Assembly: GCA_023390155.1 (NCBI GenBank)
Contig: JAEWDJ010000421.1
Location: 1 to 7,669, forward strand
Direction: 5' to 3'
DNA from: Actinomycetes bacterium
GTDB taxonomy: Bacteria; Actinomycetota; Actinomycetes; Actinomycetales; Microbacteriaceae
DNA: 7,669 nucleotides
Under the pieces are notes generated by a model. That model saw nothing but the letters and a program-made list of their open reading frames with translations. It had not been told where the DNA came from and did not search any database. This document shows, piece after piece, positions 1 to 5,443 of the stretch; position 1 is the stretch's first letter, and each line of letters opens with the position of its first letter. A program made the translations under genes and the position numbers.

Positions 1-1
1 G

Positions 2-289
2 GTGCGGGTCGCGCCCGACGACTCCCGGCTGCTGCGCCCCGACGGCACGCCGCATCCCGCCCGCTGGGCGATCGGGCCCTTCACGACCGCGCCGTTCGCC
101 GGTGCGTTCTCGCGCCCGGGCACGGACGCGCTGGCGTTCCGCGAGAACGACCGCGTGGCGCGCTCGGTGCTCGACGCGCTGACCCGAGCGGCTACGCCGT
201 CCAGCCCGAGAACCGGGACAGGAACTCCCGGGTCCGGGGCTGCCGCGGAGCCCCGAACAGCTGCGCCGGAGGCCCTTCCTCGGCGATGA
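2..289 (+). CDS. Probable FAD/NAD(P)-binding protein, C-terminal fragment
   Basis: The frame is open from the window edge to a TAG stop at 287-289, so the true start lies upstream and only about 95 residues are visible. The first ~60 residues contain a DGTPHPARWAIGP stretch, then GAFSRPGTDALAFRENDRVAR. This resembles the C-terminal end of actinobacterial FAD/NAD(P)-binding proteins, where a 'default or assigned' flavoprotein segment is followed by an RP-x-TNALAFRQND-like motif. The family assignment comes from recall of that motif and is moderate. The last ~31 residues are low-complexity (Pro, Thr, Ala, Gly, Arg) and lie entirely antisense to the 3' end of the amino acid ABC ATPase gene. They look like a read-through tail rather than a folded part. 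The reaction catalysed cannot be told from this fragment. Confidence 0.6.
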   Translation: MRVAPDDSRLLRPDGTPHPARWAIGPFTTAPFAGAFSRPGTDALAFRENDRVARSVLDALTRAATPSSPRTGTGTPGSGAAAEPRTAAPEALPRR

Positions 290-938
290 CGCCGTGATCG
301 AGGAAAACGATCCGGTCGGCGACGTCGCGGGCGAACGCCATCTCGTGCGTCGCCATCACGATGGTGGTGCCGCCGGCCTTCAGCTGACGCACCAGCTCCA
401 GCACCTCGCCGACCAGCTCCGGGTCGAGTGCGCTCGTCACCTCGTCCAGCAGCAGAAGCTCGGGATCGGTCGCGATCGCCCGCACGATGGCCGCGCGCTG
501 CTGCTGGCCGCCCGAGAGCCGGTCGGGGAACTCCTTCGCCTTGTCGGCCAGGCCGATCCCGGCGAGCAGCTCGCGCGCCCGCTCCTCCGCCTCGCGCCGG
601 GGGATGCGGTGGACCCGGCGGGAGGCGAGCGTCACGTTGTCGAGCACCGACAGGTGCGGGAACAGGTTGTAGTGCTGGAACACCACGCCGATGCGTCCGC
701 GCACGGCGTCCGCGTCGACGCGCGGGTCGCTGATGTCCTCGTCGCCGAGCAGGATCTGCCCGTCGTCGATCCGTTCGAGGAGGTTGACGGTGCGCAGGAG
801 GGTCGACTTGCCCGACCCGCTGGCGCCGATCAGCGCGACCACCTCGTGCCGGCCGACCTCGAGATCGATGCCGCGCAGCACCTCCACCTCGCCGAAGCTC
901 TTGCGGATGCCCGCCAGGCGCAGGACCGGCGCGCTCAC
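192..938 (-). CDS. Polar amino acid ABC transporter, ATP-binding protein
   Basis: This is a 248-residue cytoplasmic ATPase that powers amino acid import with the permease and lipoprotein encoded just upstream. All the ABC motifs are present: Walker A GASGSGKST (38-46), Q-loop Q88, signature LSGGQ (141-145), Walker B LLLLDE (161-166) and switch H198. The FQHYNLFPH segment and the length of about 248 are typical of the GlnQ/HisP group. The D-loop region reads DEVTSALDP instead of the commoner DEPTSALDP, with all catalytic residues kept. The start is the GTG at 938-936, which overlaps the permease stop by four bases (GTGA). The frame stays open far upstream, but that stretch is a shadow of the permease gene. 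No terminator separates it from the convergent gene to the left. The amino acid transported cannot be read from the ATPase. Confidence 0.93.
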   Translation of the reverse strand: MSAPVLRLAGIRKSFGEVEVLRGIDLEVGRHEVVALIGASGSGKSTLLRTVNLLERIDDGQILLGDEDISDPRVDADAVRGRIGVVFQHYNLFPHLSVLDNVTLASRRVHRIPRREAEERARELLAGIGLADKAKEFPDRLSGGQQQRAAIVRAIATDPELLLLDEVTSALDPELVGEVLELVRQLKAGGTTIVMATHEMAFARDVADRIVFLDHGVIAEEGPPAQLFGAPRQPRTREFLSRFSGWTA

Positions 939-1816
939 ACGATGCTCCCGACCTGCTCGCGGCGCCGCACGCGGGCCGAGTACCAGTCCGTCAGGCGGAT
1001 CATCGGCAGCGCCAGGACCACGAACAGCAGGCCCGCCAGCACGTAGGGCGTGAAGTTGTAGGTGGCGGCGGTCTCGATCTGCGCGGCGCGCACCGCATCC
1101 ACGGCACCCAGGATGGAGATGAGGCCGACGTCCTTCTGCATGGCGACGAAGTCGTTCATCAGCGCCGGCGTCACCTTGCGGACGGCCTGCGGGAGGATCA
1201 CCAGCCGCAGCGTCTGGTAGTGGCTGAGGCCGAGCCCGCGCGCCGCCAGGCGCTGCGACGGGTGCACGGCCTCGATGCCGGCCCGGAAGACCTCCGAGAC
1301 GTAGGCGGAGTACACGAGCACCAGGGCGATCGTGCCCCAGAACTCCGGGGGCATGCGCGGGAAGACGCCGAGACCCGGGAGGCCGAAGCCCACGAGGTAC
1401 AGCACGATGATGAGCGGCGTGCCGCGGAACAGGTCCGTGTAGCCGGCCGCGAGCGCGCGCAGGGGGAAGAAGACCGGTCCGCGCAGCGTGCGGACGGCCG
1501 CCACCACGATGCTGACGATCAGCACGCCGATCGCCGCGACGACGAGCACGCGGATGTTGAGCAGCAGCCCCTGGAAGACCCGCGGCCATGCCTCGACGGC
1601 GACGGCCGGGTCGAAGAAGGTCTGCTGCACCCGGGCCCAGCCGGGGGTGTTGATGACGAACAGCCACGCCAGCACGGCGACGACGGCCGTGCTGGCGAGG
1701 CTGATCAGGACCGAGCGCGTCGTCTGCCGGCGCCGGTAGAGCCGGCGGTCGAGCTCGACGGCGCTCGGTGCGGCGACGCTCGTCGCGGCGCCGGTGGTGG
1801 TGGGTTCGGGCGTCAC
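935..1816 (-). CDS. Polar amino acid ABC transporter, permease protein
   Basis: This 293-residue inner-membrane permease belongs to the HisM/GlnP type. After a soluble N-terminus of about 33 residues there is one hydrophobic segment (36-55) and a loop of about 30 residues. The permease domain then begins near LLLNIRVLVVAAIGVLIVSIVVAAV (84-108). The family motif RGTPL is at 131-135. The EAA cytoplasmic loop that docks to the ATPase runs about 181-211 (EAVHPSQRLAARGLGLSHYQTLRLVILPQA). Only one permease gene is present, so it presumably works as a homodimer. The GTG start at 1816 overlaps the binding-protein stop (GTGA), and no good Shine-Dalgarno is seen, so translation is probably coupled. Its own stop overlaps the ATPase start in the same way. 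Confidence 0.93.
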   Translation of the reverse strand: MTPEPTTTGAATSVAAPSAVELDRRLYRRRQTTRSVLISLASTAVVAVLAWLFVINTPGWARVQQTFFDPAVAVEAWPRVFQGLLLNIRVLVVAAIGVLIVSIVVAAVRTLRGPVFFPLRALAAGYTDLFRGTPLIIVLYLVGFGLPGLGVFPRMPPEFWGTIALVLVYSAYVSEVFRAGIEAVHPSQRLAARGLGLSHYQTLRLVILPQAVRKVTPALMNDFVAMQKDVGLISILGAVDAVRAAQIETAATYNFTPYVLAGLLFVVLALPMIRLTDWYSARVRRREQVGSIV

Positions 1817-2664
1817 TTCAGGACGGGCGCGTCGCCGTCCGCGGCGAGCCACTTCTCGGCGAGGGCGTCGAGCGTGCCGTCCTCGCGGAGGGCGTCGACG
1901 GCAGCGGTGACCTTCGCGGTCAGCGGGCTGTCCTTGGCGAGCACCAGCCCGAAGCGGTCGCCCTCCTGGCCCTCGGCCTTCGGCAGCTGGCCCACGATCT
2001 TCCCGCCGGTCAGCTCGGCGTCGCGCAGGTAGAACGCGGTCGGCAGGTCGACGACGATCGCGTCCACCTGCTTGTTCTCCAGCGCGAGCTTCGCGTCGTC
2101 GTTGGAGTTGAACGCCTGCACGCCGGCGGAGGGCGCGATCTGCTTCTCGGCCGCCGCGAAGCTCGTGGTGCCGGTCTGCGCGCCGATCGTGAGGGACTTT
2201 AGGTCGGCGAGCGAGGCGGCCTTCGCCGCGGGCGACCCGTCGATGGTCACGACGGCCTGCGTCGTCTCGTAGTACGGCGAGGAGAAGTCCACCGCCTTCT
2301 TGCGCTCGTCGGTGATCGAGAACTGCTGCAGGTTGAAGTCGAACGTCTTCGGGCCGGGCGCGATCGCCTGGTCGAAGGTGGTGCGCACCCAGGTGACGTC
2401 GGACTTCGCGAAGCCGAGCTTGTCGGCGACCGCGTACGCCACGGCGGCCTCGAACCCCTTGCCCGACTCCGGCTTGTCGTCCTGCACCCACGGGGCGTAG
2501 GCCGGCTCGGCGGTCCCGATGGTCAGCTTCCCGGCGGTCAGGTAGCCCGCGTCGGCGGAGCCGCTCGAGGCGGCTCCCGAGCCGGACCCGGCCGAGCAGC
2601 CGGTCAGGGCGAGCGCGGTCGCGGCGAGCGCGGCGACGGCGACGAGGAGGCGCGAACGGGACAT
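1813..2664 (-). CDS. Amino acid ABC transporter substrate-binding lipoprotein (family 3)
   Basis: This 283-residue extracytoplasmic binding protein is the first gene of the amino acid importer operon. It begins with a lipoprotein signal: basic MSRSR, a hydrophobic core, and lipobox ALTGC with the lipidated Cys at 23. A short Gly/Ser/Ala linker follows to about residue 40. The mature part shows the family-3 pattern: KLTIGTAEPAYAPW (46-59), GFEAAVAYAVADKLG (70-84), FNLQQFSITDERKKAVDFSSPYY (110-132) and IGAQTGTTS (160-168). R121 sits where this family usually places the Arg that grips the substrate carboxylate, which supports an amino acid ligand. Which one is unknown. The ATG at 2664 is preceded by a strong GGAGGA. 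The next gene, the permease, overlaps its stop by four bases. No clear promoter is visible in the 115 bp upstream. Confidence 0.93.
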   Translation of the reverse strand: MSRSRLLVAVAALAATALALTGCSAGSGSGAASSGSADAGYLTAGKLTIGTAEPAYAPWVQDDKPESGKGFEAAVAYAVADKLGFAKSDVTWVRTTFDQAIAPGPKTFDFNLQQFSITDERKKAVDFSSPYYETTQAVVTIDGSPAAKAASLADLKSLTIGAQTGTTSFAAAEKQIAPSAGVQAFNSNDDAKLALENKQVDAIVVDLPTAFYLRDAELTGGKIVGQLPKAEGQEGDRFGLVLAKDSPLTAKVTAAVDALREDGTLDALAEKWLAADGDAPVLK

Positions 2665-2668
2665 GGGA

Positions 2669-2674
2669 TCCTCC
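2669..2674 (-). promoter_or_regulatory. Ribosome binding site of the amino acid importer operon
   Basis: On the minus strand GGAGGA is followed by TCCC and then the ATG at 2664. This fixes the start of the binding lipoprotein. It is the only strong Shine-Dalgarno in this operon, since both downstream genes begin at GTGA overlaps. Confidence 0.75.
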
Positions 2675-2779
2675 GATGCGGTGGGGCGGCAGGGTCGGGT
2701 GGTGAGGGATGACCAGCCTCCCGCACCCGCGTCGGCCGGGCAACTTTCGGTCGTCGTGTTACGCGGCTGCTCGGAAGCG

Positions 2780-3274
2780 TCACGGCTCCAGGCGCGCCAG
2801 CCACGCGGTCAGGATGCGCTCCAGCGCGGCCGCGTCAGCGGGCGCCAGCTCCGCGACGAGGCGGGCCTCGTTCGCCATGTGGTCGGCGAAGGCGGCGTCG
2901 ATCACGCCGCGCCCCGCGGGCGTCAGCGCGACCACCCGGCCGCGCCCGTCGCCCTCGGCTGCCCGCCGGGCCACCAGTCCGGCCCGCTCCAGCCGGTCGA
3001 GTCGCTTGGTCATGCCGCCGGTGGTGATCATGGTGTGCTCCGCGAGCTCGCCCGGGGTGCGCTCGTAGGGCGCTCCCGCGCGGCGGAGGGTCGCCAGCAC
3101 GTCGAAGTCGCCCTCCCCGAGCCCGTGCTCGGCGTAGACGGCGGTCAGCTCGTCGGTCAGCCGGGCCGCTACGCGGTGCAGCCGGCCGATGACGCCCTGC
3201 GGCGCGACGTCGAGGTCGGGACGCTCGCGGCGCCATTCCTCCTGGATGCGGGCGACGTGGTCGAGATGCTCCAT
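2780..3274 (-). CDS. MarR-family transcriptional regulator
   Basis: This 164-residue winged-helix regulator probably represses itself and the divergent exporter gene. N-terminal helices for dimerisation (about 1-50) lead into the DNA-binding core: LGEGDFDVLATLRRAG (52-67), TPGELAEHTMITTGGMTKRLDRLERAGLV (73-101, with TTGGMTKRLDRLE as the recognition helix), and a wing rich in Gly and Arg (107-115) before ALTPAGR. A C-terminal helix closes the dimer. The length is normal for the family. The ATG at 3274 directly abuts GGAGGG, too close for a working Shine-Dalgarno. A TAATGT -10-like box six bases upstream suggests the message begins at the A of ATG, that is, leaderless. Only 39 bp separate its start from that of the exporter. 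The ligand is unknown but could be what the exporter pumps. Confidence 0.92.
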   Translation of the reverse strand: MEHLDHVARIQEEWRRERPDLDVAPQGVIGRLHRVAARLTDELTAVYAEHGLGEGDFDVLATLRRAGAPYERTPGELAEHTMITTGGMTKRLDRLERAGLVARRAAEGDGRGRVVALTPAGRGVIDAAFADHMANEARLVAELAPADAAALERILTAWLARLEP

Positions 3275-3280
3275 CCCTCC

Positions 3281-3286
3281 ACATTA
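3281..3286 (-). promoter_or_regulatory. Probable -10 box of marR
   Basis: TAATGT on the minus strand fits TANNNT. Exactly six bases separate it from the ATG at 3274, the usual -10 to +1 distance, so this gene too would be leaderless. No convincing -35 is seen at 16-18 bp. An alternative -10, TAGTTT at 3307-3302, would give a leader of about 20 nt. Confidence 0.4.
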
Positions 3287-3302
3287 CCTTCCGAGGAAGC
3301 TA
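3285..3302. promoter_or_regulatory. Operator 1: imperfect 18-bp inverted repeat
   Basis: The arms TACCTTCC and GGAAGCTA flank a two-base centre (GA). Seven of eight arm positions pair, the exception being 3287 against 3300. The site lies between the proposed -35 and -10 of the exporter promoter and partly overlaps the proposed -10 of the marR gene (3281-3286). MarR proteins usually bind inverted repeats of about this length near their own promoter, so this is the likely binding site. That role is inferred, not demonstrated. Confidence 0.65.
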
Positions 3303-3305
3303 AAC

Positions 3306-3323
3306 TAGCTTCCATGGAAGCTA
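3306..3323. promoter_or_regulatory. Operator 2: perfect 18-bp palindrome over the exporter start
   Basis: TAGCTTCCATGGAAGCTA is a perfect palindrome centred on the ATG of the exporter gene (3314-3316). It shares the half-site GGAAGCTA with operator 1. The two centres are 21 bp apart, about two helical turns, so two dimers would sit on the same face of the DNA. Binding here would cover the proposed transcription start of the exporter. Confidence 0.7.
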
Positions 3324-4231
3324 AATGGGGCTGGATCGCCCTCACCGCCGTCGCCCCGATCGCCTGGGGCTCGACCTACGTCGTCACCCGCGCGGTGCTC
3401 CCGGGCGAACCGCTCTGGGGCGCGGTGCTGCGCGCGCTGCCGGCCGGCCTCCTGCTCCTGCTCGTCAAGCGGCGGCTGCCGCGCGGCGCGTGGTGGTGGC
3501 GTTCGGCGCTGCTCGGCGTGCTCACCTCGGGCGGGTTCTTCGCCCTGGTCTACGCGGTCGCGCGCCTCCTGCCGTCGGGAGTGGCGTCGACCGTGATGGC
3601 GGCCTCGCCGCTCGCGATGATGGGACTCGCCTGGATCGTGCTGGGCCAGCGGCCGCGGCTGCTCGCGCTGGCGGGTGGCGTGGCCGGCGCGGTCGGCGTG
3701 GCGGTGATGCTGCTCGGGGCCGCGGAGGGCGTCGATCCGCTGGGCGTGGTCGCGGCGATCGCGGCGATGCTGCTGTCGTCGGTGGGCTACGTGCTGGCGA
3801 CGCGGTGGGAGGGGGAGGTTGACGTCTTCTCCGCGACCTCCTGGCAGCTGATCGCCGGCGGCCTCCTGATGCTGCCGCTCGCCCTCGTGTTCGAGGGGGC
3901 GCCGCCCGCGCTCGACGGGCCCGCCGTGGCCGGGTTCGCCTACGTCACGGTGATCGCGACCGCCGTCGCCTTCCTCGCCTGGTTCACCGGCCTGCGCCAC
4001 CTCGGGCCCGCGACCGTCGGGCTCGTCGGGCTGCTCAATCCGGTGACCGGCGTGCTGCTGGGCGCGCTCGTGGCGGGGGAGACGCTCACCGGGCGACAGC
4101 TGCTCGGGCTCGCGATCGTGCTCGCCGGGATCGGCGTCGGTCAGTCGGCCAAGGCCTCCAGGAAGCCGCGGGTCGGCGCGAAGAACGTGACGCCGGTGGC
4201 CGCCGTCGAGAAGTCCAGGATGCGGTCGTAG
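3314..4231 (+). CDS. EamA/DMT-family transporter (probable exporter)
   Basis: This 305-residue inner-membrane protein has two tandem EamA repeats (about 6-138 and 150-278) and about ten hydrophobic segments, the usual drug/metabolite transporter fold. Visible landmarks are AWGSTYVVTRAVLPG near the N-terminus (17-31), the LPSGVASTVMAASPLAM segment that closes repeat one, and GPATVGLVGLLNPVTGVLLGALVAGETLTGRQLLG in repeat two. Such proteins usually export metabolites or toxic compounds. The substrate is not readable. The ATG at 3314 is the centre of a palindrome and follows a -10 box, so the message is probably leaderless and under MarR control. After the last membrane segment, a tail of 29 residues from Q277 carries eight Lys/Arg. 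It lies wholly antisense to the DyP gene end, a 91-bp convergent overlap. The frame is open upstream to 2663, but that part is marR antisense. Confidence 0.92.
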   Translation: MEAKWGWIALTAVAPIAWGSTYVVTRAVLPGEPLWGAVLRALPAGLLLLLVKRRLPRGAWWWRSALLGVLTSGGFFALVYAVARLLPSGVASTVMAASPLAMMGLAWIVLGQRPRLLALAGGVAGAVGVAVMLLGAAEGVDPLGVVAAIAAMLLSSVGYVLATRWEGEVDVFSATSWQLIAGGLLMLPLALVFEGAPPALDGPAVAGFAYVTVIATAVAFLAWFTGLRHLGPATVGLVGLLNPVTGVLLGALVAGETLTGRQLLGLAIVLAGIGVGQSAKASRKPRVGAKNVTPVAAVEKSRMRS

Positions 4232-5109
4232 CTGCCGACCGGGTCGCCGACGAACATGCGCTCCAGCATCCGCTCGATCACCCACAGCGCACGCGAGTAG
4301 CCGATGAAGTAGGTGCCGAACTCCGCCTGGCCCGGCCGCCCGAACGGCATGTTGTCGCGCAGGATGTCGTGCTCGACGCCGTCCTCGCCCGTGATGGTCG
4401 CGAGCGTCTTGTGCGCCTTGCGGCCGTCCTCCACGTCGTCGAGCTCGATGTTCTCGACCTTGGTGCGGCCGATCACGGCCTCCTGGTCGGCGACGCTCAG
4501 CGCGTTCCAGGCGCCGAGGTCGTGCAGGTACTTCTGCACCACCACGTAGCTGCCGCCGGCGTGCTCCGGGTCCTCGTCGCCGACGATGGACGCCGCCGCC
4601 ATGTCACCGCCGGTCGGGTTGGCCGTGCCGTCCACGAAGCCGAGCAGGTCCCGGGAGTCGAAGTAGCGGAATCCGGTCACCTCGTCGACCACGGTCACCG
4701 CGTCGCCCAGGGCGTTCAGCAGCAGGCGCTCGAACTCGAAGGTGAAGTCGCCGCGCTCGGCGCGGATGTGGAAGAGGAGGTCGCCCGGCGTCGAGACCGC
4801 GGTGTGCACCGGCCCCCGGATCTCGCGGAAGGGGTGCAGCTCGCGCGGCGGAGTCGCGTCGGTCAGCCGCGGCCAGAGGTCGGCGCCGATGGCCACGTTG
4901 CACGAGAGGTGGGCGTTGAGGTCGCGGAAGCCGACGGTCTTGACGAGCCCGGAGAGATCGCCGAGCACGTCCTTCACGGTGGCGGCGGCCTCGGGCGTCC
5001 CGGCGACCGTGACGACCAGGAAGACCGCCGCGCGCGAGAGCGGCGCGTCCACGCTCTGCGGCTCGATCGGGACGCGCTGCCAGGGGTGGTCTCCGGTCGT
5101 GTTCGCCAT
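4141..5109 (-). CDS. DyP-type haem peroxidase (YfeX/class-B-like)
   Basis: This 322-residue haem peroxidase oxidises substrates with hydrogen peroxide. YfeX-type members also have reported porphyrinogen or haem-related activities. The family signature GFVDGTANP is at 157-165 with the catalytic Asp at D160. H233 (in KAHKTL) is the likely proximal haem ligand. R251 and N253 (LRDNMPFG) match the distal Arg and Asn of class-B enzymes by spacing. EFGTYFIGYSR follows at 263-273. No signal peptide is seen, so it is probably cytosolic. The C-terminus ends right after the domain (GFLEALAD), without the extension that targets some DyPs into encapsulin shells, and no encapsulin gene is near. The start at 5109 fits family N-termini but lacks a clear Shine-Dalgarno. 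An in-frame ATG at 5160 is possible but less likely. Its 3' end overlaps the exporter gene. Confidence 0.93.
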   Translation of the reverse strand: MANTTGDHPWQRVPIEPQSVDAPLSRAAVFLVVTVAGTPEAAATVKDVLGDLSGLVKTVGFRDLNAHLSCNVAIGADLWPRLTDATPPRELHPFREIRGPVHTAVSTPGDLLFHIRAERGDFTFEFERLLLNALGDAVTVVDEVTGFRYFDSRDLLGFVDGTANPTGGDMAAASIVGDEDPEHAGGSYVVVQKYLHDLGAWNALSVADQEAVIGRTKVENIELDDVEDGRKAHKTLATITGEDGVEHDILRDNMPFGRPGQAEFGTYFIGYSRALWVIERMLERMFVGDPVGSYDRILDFSTAATGVTFFAPTRGFLEALAD

Positions 5110-5153
5110 GGGGACAACTCTGCCGCATACGCCCGCCGAGGGGATACCGCGAT

Positions 5154-5184
5154 TTGGCATCCGCCCCGTGATCGCTGATACGGT
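5154..5184 (+). promoter_or_regulatory. Possible promoter of the proVW operon
   Basis: TTGGCA (5154-5159) matches five of six -35 bases. It is followed at 17 bp by GATACG (5177-5182), or at 19 bp by TACGGT (5179-5184), which fits TANNNT. Transcription from here would start near 5190 and give a leader of about 250 nt before the GTG at 5444. Neither -10 choice is strong. Confidence 0.35.
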
Positions 5185-5191
5185 CGAAAGC

Positions 5192-5224
5192 GCCCCGGTG
5201 TGCTCCGACAGCACGGAACGGGGC
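5192..5224 (+). promoter_or_regulatory. Nested hairpin at the start of the proV leader
   Basis: An outer stem of six pairs (GCCCCG 5192-5197 with CGGGGC 5219-5224) encloses an inner stem of five (GTGCT 5200-5204 with AGCAC 5210-5214). A five-base loop CCGAC and a small GT/GGAA internal loop complete it. It begins almost at the predicted transcription start. It has no U-run, so it is not a classical terminator. Its function is unknown. Confidence 0.4.
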
Positions 5225-5243
5225 CGTGAACCCAGCCCGCGAC

Positions 5244-5277
5244 CCGGGCGCGCGGCCGTCACCAGCGGCCCGCCCGG
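5244..5277 (+). promoter_or_regulatory. Second GC-rich hairpin in the proV leader
   Basis: CCGGGCG (5244-5250) pairs with CGCCCGG (5271-5277). An inner GGCC (5254-5257) pairs with GGCC (5267-5270), leaving a three-base bulge on one side and a nine-base loop. In DNA this GC-rich some such stems arise by chance, and there is no U-run after it. Confidence 0.3.
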
Positions 5278-5434
5278 AGCGTACGGTCGGCTGGGCGTGG
5301 GCGCACCCCGATGGTCGCGCCGGCGGTGGCGATTCGCGTGGAGGGTCCGCGCTCGAGTCGCCCGGATGCCGCAGCACGCCCACCACCCGGGCGCAACCAC
5401 CGGCCGACATCGCGCCTGTGCGATGCGTGCCTGC

Positions 5435-5440
5435 GGAGAG
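5435..5440 (+). promoter_or_regulatory. Ribosome binding site deciding the proV start
   Basis: GGAGAG is followed by CAA and then the GTG at 5444. An in-frame ATG at 5423 has no such site, and the Shine-Dalgarno would fall inside its coding region. The GTG is therefore preferred. Confidence 0.6.
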
Positions 5441-5443
5441 CAA

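Larger units (their letters stand above)
3278..3306 (+). promoter_or_regulatory. Probable promoter of the EamA exporter gene
   Basis: TCCACA (3278-3283) matches four of six consensus -35 bases. After a 17-bp spacer comes TAAACT (3301-3306), which fits the actinobacterial TANNNT -10 pattern. The -10 ends seven bases before the ATG at 3314, so transcription should start at or one base before the A of ATG. This gives a leaderless message and explains why there is no Shine-Dalgarno. Operator 1 fills the spacer. Confidence 0.5.
5110..5443. other. 334-bp divergent intergenic region between the DyP and proV genes
   Basis: This gap separates two divergent genes and should hold both promoters. On the plus strand there is a possible promoter at 5154-5184 and two GC-rich hairpins (5192-5224 and 5244-5277). 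The rest, to 5434, has no convincing motif, and a 73-codon frame (5226-5447) is only weakly supported. I found no good promoter for the DyP gene on the minus strand, and no riboswitch family I recognise. Confidence 0.6.

Noticed and set aside
939..1667. An N-terminal extension of the ATPase frame upstream of 938
   Set aside because: It is an out-of-frame shadow of the permease. The GTG at 938 fits family length and the operon junction.
2665..2779. A promoter or terminator in the gap upstream of the binding lipoprotein
   Set aside because: A weak GTGACG/TAACAC pair (2783-2756, minus strand) and no stable hairpin with a U-run were found. This is not enough to call.
4141..4230. A C-terminal encapsulin-targeting peptide on the DyP peroxidase
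   Set aside because: The protein ends directly after the conserved domain with no linker or targeting motif, and no encapsulin gene is present in the window.
3305..4285. A 326-codon minus-strand frame opposite the EamA exporter
   Set aside because: Low-complexity Arg/Gly/His/Glu product mirroring membrane-segment codons. The plus-strand frame has clear EamA repeats.
5192..5224. A possible cyclic di-AMP (ydaO-type) riboswitch, because CCGACAGC occurs in the leader of a cyclic di-AMP-linked transporter class
   Set aside because: As I recall them, the other conserved blocks of that riboswitch are missing, and the eight bases lie inside a simple hairpin. Chance similarity is likely.
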